Below, piece by piece: positions 44,513 to 55,103 of a DNA stretch of 64,000 nucleotides; the stretch's first letter is position 1; every line of letters starts with the position of its first letter. A program made the position numbers and the translations under genes. The stretch lies in contig CM032233.1 in assembly GCA_019009955.1 (NCBI GenBank), positions 67,049,501 through 67,113,500 on the forward strand, read 5' to 3'. Origin of the DNA: Riptortus pedestris (Eukaryota > Arthropoda > Insecta > Hemiptera > Alydidae). Under the pieces are notes generated by a model that saw nothing but the letters and a program-made list of their open reading frames with translations, searched no databases and was not told the origin of the DNA.

Positions 44513-44539
44513 TAAATAACTCCTGCGATGTTATGCTTC

Positions 44540-45994
44540 AACAGTGACTATGGCGGAAATATTATTTCTTTTAGTATGCGTTGAACAGTACAGGAACAAC
44601 CCTAGTTGCCCAGTTGCTATTGCTCTTTAGGGGTTCTTGATCGAGTAACCCAGTGACCCTGGAGAATTAAGAGCCCTGGTAATGGACTTATCCCTTTCAC
44701 TAAACGGCATGTTTACACAATTTGAGTAATCGCCATTCTATAAGGAACCGTACATGGATTAGAGACTGAATACTTTTTACTTCTTCGTTTATAGATGATA
44801 AATAAGAATAGCATTTCTCCGTTAAAACAAAATTAATTTTCCCCAACAAGCACCTCTACAATAATTATATTTCTTCCTGGAGATATTAATGAAGATCACT
44901 TGCAATTGCAGTAAATAACAATATCATTTGAGAATTGAATTTTCCCTATGAACGTAATTTCAATTGCCTCGTCCGAAAGAGCCGAATTACCGAATTACAT
45001 GCAAGGCTTTTGAAGTACCCAGTAAAAGTTTTTACACTTTTTAACATAAAGTAAGTATAAAACATTTTTATACTTTATCATCTCCGTTAATACTTAAAAT
45101 TTCTAACAGGTCTTCATTTTTAAGGTAATTTAATCCTTCAATATATATAAAGGTGGTTTTTGATACAATTCTTTCTGTATGTAATTAAAATGAATTTAAT
45201 ACGAAACCTTCTCCAACCATCGCGTCCGACAAATTTATGTAATATTATTTTGTAATTAACTAATTGCCAATTAATTGAAAGAAAACGATCCGCTTTTGAA
45301 AACTATTTTTATGTATGCTCGTTTTTCTTAATTTTACGAGCCCATATACTAAAAGAAAGCTGACAAATATTATTAGACAAATACGAAAAACGGACCCTCT
45401 CCATAGTAAAATGTGAAACTATGGGATTATAATAATTCGAACATAAATAAGATTAATGCAAATCTGTTTTCCTTTTATGAAGATAAATTAACAAAGTAAG
45501 AGAGAAAAATTGAGTTTACATTTTGCTTTGAAAGGCTAAATTAAATTGAAAACCCTACCTTTATTGGGGGATTTAATTATCCCATCAATAGTTTTAGTCT
45601 TTCCTTTAAAACCCCCAAGGTTGAAAGAAACCATTAGTATTAATTATATTATTTAATAAGAGTATTTAGTAAATATATTAAATTAAATGCGAAATTTATA
45701 AATCTTAAGAAAAACACATTTGGCTAACTCATTTAGTCCATTTTCCTTTAACATACATATGAATAACAATAATAGTTAGGTGAAAATTGGGTAATTTTGA
45801 GTTTTTACTGATCATAAAATTTACAATTCAGGAATATTATCAGACAACGTATATATTAAAGTATAATGTAATTTATGAAATGTGGATTTGACGGAATAGG
45901 AAAGCAAGGTTCTGGTTTTAGGTTCAAGAGTATAGAAAATAGTAAGATATTTGGATATTAATTACTCAAGAATTAAGAGAATTTGAAATTTCCG
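44540..45994. other. AT-rich stretch, no feature recognised
   Basis: No frame or repeat could be supported. Confidence 0.35.
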
Positions 45995-46435
45995 CAAACA
46001 AAGCAAATATGGATACGCTGATGATCTCATCTCACCATCTATTATCTATTTCTCCCGCAGTAAGAAACGTATGTAAACAGAAATTAAAATGTTAGTTGGA
46101 CCTGAGGTGATTAAAAACAAAGGTATATAAAATAAAAAATCGCATGAGTAAAGTGGGGGTCTACAAAATGCTGAGAACAAACATTCAAGTAACTCCGTTA
46201 AGATTCCAGTCAATGAAAACAGGAATAAAACAATAGATGTATAAAATTTAAATTTCAACAGCATTGGTTATATTAAATTTTTCAATCCGACTTACAGTAA
46301 TCGAGATATTTCAAATTTCAACCCCCCCCCTTCAAGACTGATTTTAGCCATTACCTCATACCATCAGTTTTCCGCCGGTTAAATGTTGAGTGGTGTTGAT
46401 AAAATAAAAATCATGTCGTTTAAAACATAAAATCT
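45995..46435 (+). mobile_element. HLE copy, module B, first unit of a dimer
   Basis: Degraded head (AAACAAAGCAAATATG), module B (GATACGCTGATGATCTCATC), body, poly-C (46321-46330), then TTAAATGTTGAGTGGTGTTG leading directly into a second body at about 46440. The same junction occurs at about 61040-61090. Confidence 0.75.
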
Positions 46436-46440
46436 TAAAT

Positions 46441-47129
46441 GGTGGCGTCACAGCAAAAATATTTGCACTTATCTCCCACAGTAAAAGTTCAATGAAAAAA
46501 TTATTTGGCATTTAAGCTTTGAATAATAATGATATTATGTTGGGCATATATTGTTAATATGATATAATAGGAGGGGGGGGGGTTTACAAAATGCTGAAAA
46601 CTAAATAATGCAAATAAAACTGCTAATTTTCGAGATGGAATTTAAAAAAATGCATATGACAACTTTAAATGAATCTAAATTTTCAATGATTGCTGTCATA
46701 CAATTTTTTGATGTAGCGTATAATAGGGGAGATATTTTGAAATGCCGAAATCCCTCCCCCGCATCTCTAAACCAAGCCCTACTATTGGTCCTGACATTAA
46801 CGAACTTATCTGTATATTTAAATAAAAATCGAAGGGCTCAGGTTAGCCATGCGAGTTAAAGCGTTGACCTTTATCTCACATGGCAAACCTAGAGTGGCGA
46901 GTTCGATTCTCGCTTGGGCAAAGGAAATTATTTAGTGGAAAGGAAATTCATTAAATAACATCCTAAAATCCCACCCTTGCTAGAAAAGGGTGGTAACCTG
47001 TAGATAACCCGTCCCAATTAGCCTGAGTTACAAAAAGTGGACGTTAATAAATAATAATAATAAATAAAAATCTATCTGAATATTGAATTTGCTAATGATC
47101 GAACAGGAATTGCAAGCGCTAGAGTGTTA

Positions 47130-47187
<58 letters not shown>

Positions 47188-47292
47188 TTTTGAACGGAGC
47201 TCATTTTCGTCATCTGGGTAGGAGCGATGGGCATTTTTCGAATATCGCGTCATGGGTACAACCTCACTATCGTTAAGAGTATCTGCTAAAAC
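46441..47292 (+). mobile_element. HLE copy, split by a SINE, with (TA)n(GA)n
   Basis: Body 46441-46830 and 47073-47292 around an inserted SINE. The microsatellite is (TA)n at 47132-47166 passing into (GA)n to 47187. The 3' block ends GTATCTGCTAAAA; the hairpin is lost. Confidence 0.8.
46831..47060 (+). mobile_element. tRNA-derived SINE with target duplication
   Basis: About 230 bp flanked by TAAATAAAAATC (46819-46830 and 47061-47072). Head GGGCTCAGGTTAGCCATGCG with an A-box-like start, B box GAGTTCGATTC, a tRNA-unrelated body with GGTGGTAACCTGTAGATAAC, and a TAA/AAT repeat tail. The tRNA part would be transcribed by RNA polymerase III; the copy has no coding capacity. It lies inside an HLE. 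Confidence 0.88.
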
Positions 47293-47689
47293 GAACTTTA
47301 AAGAAATCCGTATATCTTTAAAACTTTTCTAATGATGTCATAAAACTGATAGGTGTATTGGTCACCCCAACTTCCGAAGGCCCACATTTGCCTTTGCTCT
47401 TCTCTGTCTAGTCATATCTCCCCCGTCTTTATCTATTGTGTAACCTGCGGAAGCCATAACTGGTCTGTGAACGATGTCACATTTTTTACCCAATCTCTTC
47501 CAACATTGTTATGTAATTTAAAGTCTTCCAACCTATTAGGTTTCAGTGTACAAACTTCAAAACAACTGTAGACATGCATCAGAATATTTATATAAATTGG
47601 AATGGACATTTTTTTCAGCTCCCAACCTAGTAGTTCATAGCTATCAAATACAACCATGGCAATTTTAAACTAATTGTTATGCTTTGTTT

Positions 47690-48065
47690 ATGTTTACTTC
47701 CTTTTTACGAAGTAAAGGAATATTGTAATCACGAAAGTTTGGTTATAAGATTTGAACAGAATTATCCTTTTCGACTCTCCCAGAACAAATTTGGACTATT
47801 TTCGGCTTGTCGTCTGTAAGTATCTTGCAAGACATAAAAACAGCGTCAACTAAAAAACTTCTAGTGTGATCCCCCATTTTATATTAAATTCAACTAAGGA
47901 AGAGGGGTGAGTGGGGGGGAGGGGGCAGATGATGTCAAATTGCAGATTTCTCTCTATAGATTCGAAAAATTTCTATAGGACCTCTTCTTGTATATCATAC
48001 AAAGATCTTTAAATTATGTTCGATGAAATTCTTTGGTTTGATTTATTGGAAGGGACGTATGTTTT
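47690..48065 (+). repeat. Dispersed family B fragment
   Basis: TTTACGAAGTAAAGGAATAT, TTGTAATCACGAAAGTTTGG and TTAAATTATGTTCGATGAA, matching 48850-49200. Confidence 0.55.
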
Positions 48066-48439
48066 GTATTTATTTATGGACAACATATCAAAGGTGATTT
48101 GCCCTTTAGAAAGTCAAAAATCATACCATGCCAAATAACAAAAGTAAAAGTTATGAATAAAAATTTTATAAATGAACATAGTACTAAATTAAAAAAAAAA
48201 TGGTGATGCTCATAGTCGTGATTGATTAATTGGAATTGAATGGCTGAAAATGGTACTTTTGCTAATGATTGATAGTGTCTTCCTTGAAGGTAGCTGTGAA
48301 CATATACATAAAAGCATGTCCATACACACACACATGTAAGTGTTAATTAATGCACATAATTTGACTTAATATGTATATTAAATTTTGTCGAATATTTGAA
48401 TTTTGTGTATGTTTGAACATATGATTTAAATGTATAGGC

Positions 48440-49320
48440 TGCCTTCCGTCTGTAGTTCTTGTAAGTCATAGGGGAAGTCTGGATGTTGTCGTGTACGGCA
48501 TTCTGTCAGTATATGTCTTTTTTTCAAGAGAATTTTACAAGTTGAGCCAATGGGTATCACTCTATTTGCCATTAAGTATAAGTGTGTTAATTTGGCGTGA
48601 CAGGGAGATATGGGATAGATCGTGTAGCATTTACGAATAAAATAATCTAAAACGAAATGCAGCCCAGCTTTTGGTTTAGCTAATTTAATAAGAGTTCAAG
48701 GAAGTAAAGTGGTGCCCATATTTGATTTTTTCAGAAGTAAAGATGACCAAAATATTATTCTCTCCAGTGGCACTTTAGTATCCAAGTTTTATGTGAGTTT
48801 TTCATATTTGGCTTTGCGATGAGACGGATGCTAGCCTTTTTAATGAATTTTTTTTTACTTCATTTCACGAAGTAATAAAGTATTATAATCGCGAAAATTT
48901 TCGGTTTTCATGTTTCTAAAGAATTATCCCTTTTGACCATCGTTGAACACATTTGGACTATTTCCAGTGTCGTCTGTACTTATCTTGCACAACTCAAGTT
49001 TCACTTTTGGGATTGCTGTAACGTCTGCCAAATTGTGTTCCTCTGTTTTTGATAGACTTCCTAACAGGGAGAGCAGGTTTAGAAGAGGGTGAAAATAAAA
49101 CAATGGGATTTCTCCGTACGAATTAGAGATACAAAATATTTGTATAGGGCCATTCTTTGTTTACCGAGAAAACACCTATTAATTATGTGCTGACTTTTTT
49201 TCCACCCGATGTATTGGAATGAAATAAGTACAAATGTAGTGCAACCAAACGTTTCGTTTATTCAATTTAATAGGAGTATACGGAAGCCACGTGGCAGCCA
49301 TATCAGTTTTTAGCTGATTT
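48440..49320 (+). repeat. Dispersed family B, longest copy
   Basis: Includes GAGACGGATGCTAGCC, TTCACGAAGTAATAAAGTA, ACATTTGGACTATTTCCAGT, GTCGTCTGTACTTATCTTGC, TTTTGGGATTGCTGTAACGT, TATTAATTATGTGCTGAC and AGGAGTATACGGAAGCC in order. This copy gives the best view of the order of parts. No coding region or terminal repeat was recognised. Confidence 0.5.
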
Positions 49321-49878
49321 CCCGTCCTCGGTAGCCGGTTTCGATCTAAAAGGGGGGGAGGGCTACTAAATGTTTCAAAAATCCCAAATATGAACTTTCA
49401 ACGGTCTAAAGCTTTTGGGTTATACGAGATATGTCACTCCGAAACTACTCAAATTGGCTTCAGGCCAGAAAAAAAACGAATAATCATGTTGAAATCTGGA
49501 AACCGAAAATTTTTTGGGACTGAAATGCTTGTTTAGCCTCATACGGCGAAGAAAAACGACGTTTCTCTTAAAGAGCCAAACTAGACAAAATAAAATATAT
49601 CTGAGTTTGTCAGGGTTTTTTTATGTCACCGTTATGAATAGTTCTATAAACTCCCGTTTTATGTAGTGCCTAACAGTCAGTTAGTCGATTGCATTCCATC
49701 TGGGGAAGCTTGTTTTTCTCAAGTTAGGGATTTACATGTCTGTTCAGGGGAGATATCCATTCCGATAAAGTCGTGTGTTTATAAAGGCATAAAAGTTATC
49801 CTTTCCAACTCACATTGATTATTTTTCCATAGTTACATTATTTTCAATTTTAATTATATTTTTATGTTTCATATATAC

Positions 49879-49935
49879 GTTCTTCATAATTTAATGGCAA
49901 GGAGCATTGACCCTTGCCATTAAACTATGAAGAAC
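49879..49935. repeat. Near-perfect hairpin, 24-bp arms
   Basis: Arms 49879-49902 (GTTCTTCATAATTTAATGGC start) and 49912-49935 pair with one mismatch across a 9-nt loop, and TATA words continue the pairing outward. The size would fit a small-RNA precursor or a MITE relic; nothing distinguishes these here. Confidence 0.8.
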
Positions 49936-49999
49936 ATATAAGAACTGGGTCCAGAATAAGATGTGTAAGTGTACATATATGACATCTGTACGTTTGCTG

Positions 50000-50235
50000 C
50001 ACTGAGCTCGTGTACTCAAAAACCGCTAGCTTTAGAATCTTGAAAGTTCATTTTTGGGATTATTGAAATGTCTAGTAGTGCACCTCTCCTTTTGATCTAA
50101 ATCGACTACGTGGGGTGGACTGTTTAGAGGTGAGAGAAAATACAACAAAAATAACAATTATCCGTACGTATTAGAGATCCCAAAAGTTTTTTTTTTTTTT
50201 TAACATGATGAGAAAGCACCATTTATAAATTATGT
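50000..50235 (+). repeat. Dispersed family B fragment
   Basis: TTGAAAGTTCATTTTTGGGA, GCACCTCTCCTTTTGATC, and TTTATAAATTATGTCTAC just before the inverted LTR pair, which appears to have inserted here. Confidence 0.5.
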
Positions 50236-50239
50236 CTAC

Positions 50240-50426
50240 AGTTACGTCTTGGGAACATCCGCTCTGCTGACTTCACAAGCATCAGCATTTATTCCTCTTA
50301 TAATCCCTTCCATTTTTCTTGTCCTTGTCATTTCCCCAATAGCTCTAGACTCTCACTCTGTTAATTTTTAAAGTTGTAATTGTTGTAATTAATAAAAGTG
50401 CTTTTTAAAAAGGCTTACACGCGTAC
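50240..50426 (+). repeat. Short LTR, plus orientation, 3' end missing
   Basis: Begins AGTTACGTCTTGGGAACATC and runs to CTTACACGCGTAC, matching the minus-strand LTR at 50528-50717 in inverted orientation. The last 13 bases of the LTR are absent. Confidence 0.75.
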
Positions 50427-50510
50427 TTTTGGCAATAAGCAGCTAAGGAGTGAGATCCAAAGTTTTCAAATATGTGGGAAATAGATCACACTTAAAAATA
50501 CTTCTGCTAA

Positions 50511-50528
50511 GTCCCTGTTCGGGCGCCA
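50511..50528 (-). promoter_or_regulatory. tRNA-Lys primer-binding site
   Basis: Minus-strand TGGCGCCCGAACAGGGAC is exactly complementary to the 3' 18 nt of tRNA-Lys(UUU), the primer used by several retroelement groups. It directly abuts the end of the minus-strand LTR, as a functional site should. Confidence 0.85.
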
Positions 50529-50717
50529 GTTGAGTTTAATGTATGCGTGTAAGCCTTTTTAAAAGCACTTTTATTAATTACAACTTTAAAAATGAACAGA
50601 GTGACAGTCTAAAGCTACTGGGGAAATGACAAGGAGGGGAAAAATGGAAGGGATGATAAGAGGAATAAATTCTGATGCTTGTGATGTCAGTAGAGCGGAT
50701 GTTCCCAAGAAGTAACT
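50528..50717 (-). repeat. Short LTR, minus orientation, followed by a primer site
   Basis: 190 bp on the minus strand, AGTTACTTCTTGGGAACATC to CTCAACT. The ends AGTT...AACT form an inverted repeat, as in Gypsy-type LTRs. It is followed by the tRNA-Lys primer site and about 84 bp of internal sequence, and then the inverted LTR copy. Confidence 0.8.
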
Positions 50718-50934
50718 TACGATATATATAAATGGTGCTCAAGAATTTCGCAAATCAACTTTATTATTTATCTTATTTTATTAAATTCAATTCCTGTTAC
50801 TTCTAAAAAAATCTCTCCATCCTCCTGAACGAAGTACGAGTAAGTAAACAAAATATGAGCAGCAATATGCTCTGACTCTTGCTACTCATGGTTGCATCAT
50901 TTTGTAAAATTGTCCTAGCAGACTTAGTAACTAT

Positions 50935-51701
50935 ATGAGTGTGTTTGTGTCTGTGTGTACTTGTTTGTGTATCTATGTACATAATTTTGAGCGTACCTAA
51001 TTTTCTTTACTTAATTAGTCTATAGCGGAAGGTGGAGAAAAAAAATGAAAACTTCAAAAGATTATTCTACTCATTTTAATTTCTCAACTAGTTTCGCGTC
51101 CATATGTCACCTCATCAGGAGAAGTTCTACTACACAAAGGAACTAAACTAACGGCTACATTTTTCTCTATGACCTTTCACTAAACGGAGAATGTGGGGTA
51201 AAGTCAGTTTATTTATATCGATACGATACTAAAGGAAAATGTATTGATTATCCCTAATGAAGTGTAGTCTAAATCGTAAATGATATATTTATAATTGATC
51301 GACTATCCCTTTAAAGTTTCTAATCAATTAAAAAATATATAATTCACATGTTTTATTTCTGTTTTCTTATTGATCACCTTTTTTCTATTATTTAATAATG
51401 TGCATATTCTCTTTTATCCTCCTCGTGCTTAAATTTCTTTCTTGTTCTATTATAATTAAAATCAAATCATTTCTATCATTTTCAAAATCAAATTTATAGG
51501 TATACTTACGAACTTGGTCGGCATGGGACTTTTTATTTTTCTCTTTCACCATAGACTAGTTATGTAAAGTTAAATAGGTCACATTTTCAAAATAATGTTC
51601 TTTATCTATAATGTTTTGCCGGTGTACATTTGAAGAAAGTTATTAAAAATCCCTTCATTCGTACTCAATAAACGATCCATCAAAGGGAAATCAACTAAAA
51701 G
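50935..51701 (+). mobile_element. HLE 3' end split by a PLE piece
   Basis: TG-rich microsatellite, then ATTTTGAGCGTACCTAATTT to about 51003, resuming near 51590 with GGTGTACATTTGAAG and a 3' end whose hairpin is decayed (CATCAAAGGGAAATCAACTA). Confidence 0.7.
51004..51575 (-). mobile_element. Penelope-like terminal piece with hammerhead core, inserted in an HLE
   Basis: Ends are an imperfect inverted repeat (AGTCTATAGCGGAAGGTGGA near 51025 against CACCATAGACTAGTTATG near 51552). On the minus strand CCTGATGAGGTGACATATGG then ACGCGAAACTAG shows the exact CUGAUGA box (51112-51118) and GAAAC (51091-51095) of a hammerhead core. No protein-coding remnant is seen. Confidence 0.6.
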
Positions 51702-52002
51702 TAATAACATTCGTATCATAGAATCTGCTGATTAAAATAGCTTGAATTTCAGTGGAACAGTGAAAGGGGAAGGCGAATTTAGAGATAGAACAGAAGAGTC
51801 GAGGCTGTGAAGGGCAGGATCGATCACTAGCCCTATCCCAGTCCCACATACGCCGCAATTACTTACAGTAAAGCCAACTTATGACTTTATTCTCCCTATC
51901 TCAAGGCCAGTTTTATTTATAGCCGAGTTTATTTGATAGCGTTACCACATAGCAATACCTATGTGACTTTAGTGTTTTCTGTAAAACTGGTTTGAAACAC
52001 TT

Positions 52003-52104
52003 AAAAGTCCGCCACGAAGGGGGCTGCGATAACTAAGCAGATTTCCCTCGAGCTGGCACGATACCCTACTGATCACACCTCAACATATATCCTCTATTTC
52101 TTGA
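52003..52104 (+). mobile_element. HLE 5'-end fragment, module B
   Basis: TCCGCCACGAAGGGGGCTGC...AAGCAGATTTCCC then module B (ACTGATCACACCTCAAC), cut off after about 100 bp by the next copy. Confidence 0.75.
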
Positions 52105-52539
52105 CAAAAGTCCGTCACGCAAAGGCTTCGTGAACTAAGCAGATTTCCCATGTACGCCACGTATTTGCATTTACCTCAAGACGTAAAAGTTCAATGAGAA
52201 CAATATTTGGTATTTAGGCTACAAATGACGTGCTTCGTAATATAACACCTTACTGTCAATGACATGAGTAAGAGTGGGGGTTTACTGAAGACAGAAAACT
52301 AAAAAATGCACATTTCCCGGTGAATAATCCTGATAGAGCAAAAATGTTTATAACAAGATTTATGGAACATTACATTTGCAATAAGATTGGTTCCATACTA
52401 TTTTTTGATCCGACGTATAGTAACGGAGATATTTCGAGTTTTCGAAATTCCCTCCCACAAACCCACCCCCCTCGCACTGGTCCTATTTCAGCCATAAACG
52501 AACTTGATTTTTATTTTTACATAAAACGATTAAATACCG

Positions 52540-52597
<58 letters not shown>

Positions 52598-52803
52598 CTG
52601 TTAATGCTCTAGCGGTCGCAATTTTTATTTAATCGTTACCAAACTCGGTACATATATATATTATGGACACACACACATAGTTTTGAATGGACCACATTTT
52701 CATCTTCTCCTGGGTAGGATCGATGGACATTTGAAGAAGTGTTTCGAAAACCGCGTCATGAGTACGACCTAAATAGCTGATTTCCCTTAAGGGAAATCGG
52801 TTT
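52105..52803 (+). mobile_element. HLE copy, module A, with an inverted internal segment
   Basis: Head TCCGTCACGCAAAGGCTTCG, module A, body and C-rich tract, then (TA)n at 52549-52593 followed by TTTGTCTGTTAATGCTCTAG and CAATTTTTATTTAATCGTTA, which is the reverse complement of the normal pre-microsatellite segment. The 3' block and hairpin follow in the usual orientation. A segment of about 100-110 bp carrying the microsatellite has been flipped. Confidence 0.85.
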
Positions 52804-52807
52804 AAAA

Positions 52808-53060
52808 TCCTATGAGTAGAATTGAGGGTTTACTGAACCCTGAAAACTGGACAGGACGAATAACTCGTCTGGTACTAGTCATGAAAACGTTATAGAACAG
52901 CAAGTGTAAAGCATCAATAGTTTAACAAGATTGACATTATTCACGCAGAGGTATAATAACACAGATATTTCGAGTTTTTAAAGTTCCCTCTCCTTAACCC
53001 CCCCCCCTTCTACGGGCCCGATTTCTGCCATGAACGAACTCAATCATTAGTTTTCCTTAT
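52808..53060 (+). mobile_element. HLE copy, body only
   Basis: ATGAGTAGAATTGAGGGTTT, ACTCGTCTGGTACTAGTC, poly-C at about 53000-53009, and a truncated 3' edge. Confidence 0.65.
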
Positions 53061-53124
53061 TTTCGTCATCTTCAGGATTGGATTGAAGAACATTGGAAGA
53101 CATTTTTCCAATGTAAAATGTAGT

Positions 53125-53460
53125 TACTTATAAATTTTGTGTTACAGGTTTTTTTTTTCTGTCTTGTATATTAATTGAGAATTTTGCACTTTTTTTTTAG
53201 TTTTCAGGCAATAGTAAACCTCCACTTCTACTCATTTCATATTAACAATAAGCAGATATAACATGAAACGTTTATTGAAAGATTAAATACCAAATATTGT
53301 TGATTTTGAGCATATGCGAGATATATACAAATATGCTCAATTATTCGTTGTCGGTTTTACGTTTTAAAATAAATAATTATTATTTGATCAATACCATACT
53401 TGATAATTTACCGTTTCATGCAAAACTAAAGATTATATTAGACAATCGCTGAAATTGGCC
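53125..53460 (-). mobile_element. Weak HLE fragments
   Basis: Minus-strand words TATTAATTGAGAATTTTGCA and AGTAAACCTCCACTTCTACT near 53170-53240 and a further body piece near 53380-53460. Both are too decayed to bound well. Confidence 0.45.
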
Positions 53461-54565
53461 GTATTTATATCTCATGATATAAGATTATACTTCAAACCCC
53501 TAACCACAAACATAAATATTACTAGAAAAGCCTATCGTTTTCAGGAGTAAGAAAAACTCTTTAACGCTCTGCCTGAATGTTTTAAATCTATTAGAAAATA
53601 TTCTTTGCGTAAAAATAAATTGAATGAAGGATATTTTTATACACAATATGACTACTATCAAAACTGTTCAATTATTAAATAAAACTACAAGACATTTGTC
53701 ATAAATATCGGTCAAAAAATAATTTATTTTAGGTATATTGTCCCTTTAAGGTGGGGCAAGTTTCTCATCATTTATAAAGCTTGAAAAATATAGATTGAAA
53801 AATATTTATTATAACATAAATACTTATGCATATTTGTGTATATAAAAATATTTATTTAAACATTTATATAGATTGAAAAATGTATGCCATATATTTCGAG
53901 TGGTATTAAGATTGTTTACGAAATCAATTTATTAAAATTATTTGTTAAATTAATAGATTTTATGATATATATTTAATTCATGTTAAGTTAAATGAATTCA
54001 TAGAATTTTATAACGAATGTATTATATAAGTATAAATACTATTCGATAGTATGTAAAGAATTTAATTGACATAATATTCGTATATGTTTTTCAGATAACT
54101 AAAATATTTGACGTATCCTATTCTGTTTTTGTTAGCATCATGGGTACTTATCGACTATCGGGAGGCCACCCAGTTAAAGACGATTATTAAATCATAATTA
54201 TAAGGAAATCACTTTATTATTTAAAATAACACTTCTAGAATTTATGACCAAATGGTTAAAGGGAGGCCAATTATTATAAACTGGTTCAAAACCGCGTATC
54301 CGTTTTCGGTGTTATAACTATTGCTTTAGGCTGTTCATACTTGACTAGGTTATCTTAGTCTTATTTTAGTTTCTTTTGTTATCAGATAATGAGTGATCGT
54401 TTATTATCACCATTCGGTGTTTATCACCACTTGATGATCGTTTATTATTACACCACTAGGACAGCTACCTTGCAGAGTTCATGTGGCAGACGGCGGCCGA
54501 GGACAATACTTTATAACTCTAACTTATAATTACACTTTGTCATTAAAATAAATCCTGGAAGTGTT
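53460..54565. other. AT-rich stretch with small direct repeats
   Basis: GTGATCGTTTATTATCACCA and GATGATCGTTTATTATTACA near 54391-54460 are short direct repeats. Otherwise nothing was recognised. Confidence 0.35.
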
Positions 54566-55103
54566 ATTAGCAGATTTCCCGCAAGGGAAATCAGCTATTG
54601 AGGTTGTACTCATGACGCGAGTTTCAAAATTTTTCTTCAAATGTCCATCGATCCTACCCAGGAGATGACATAAACGAGATCCGTTCAAAACTGTATATAT
54701 ATATATATATACATACAGTTAGGGCAGTCCCCAGAGGCCAGCTTCCGGTTTAGAGGGGAAGAATTTCGAAAATTCAGAATATCTCCCTTATTAGGCGTCG
54801 GATTGAAAAATTGTATAGAACAAATCTTATTTCAAATGTAATGTTCCATAAATGTTGTTATGTACATTTATTCACTATCTTGATTATTAACTGAGATATT
54901 TACATTTTTTAGTTTTCAGTCTTCACTAAAGCCCCACTCCTACTCATCTCGTATTAACAATATTCTATTATGTTATGAGGCACATTATTTGAAGCTTAAA
55001 TAACAAATATGGTTCTCATTGAACTTTTAAGTTTTGAGATAAATGCAAATACGTGGCACACGTGGGAAATCTGCTTAGTTAACGGAGAACCTGCGTGACA
55101 GAC
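54566..55103 (-). mobile_element. HLE copy, module A, minus strand, internal replacement
   Basis: Starts TTAGCAGATTTCCCGCAAGG (3' hairpin), 3' block, (TA)n at 54693-54712. An unrelated 30-bp stretch (GGGCAGTCCCCAGAGGCC) replaces the usual pre-microsatellite segment. Then body, module A (GCAAATACGTGGCACACG) and head GGGAAATCTGCTTAG...GTGACAGAC. Confidence 0.8.

Noticed and set aside
46831..46920. Possible functional tRNA gene
   Set aside because: Head of a SINE: it is followed by the SINE body, flanked by a target duplication, and does not fold into a complete cloverleaf by eye.
52320..52604. 94-codon plus-strand frame
   Set aside because: Runs through the HLE body and (TA)n tract; the same translation appears from other HLE copies by chance.
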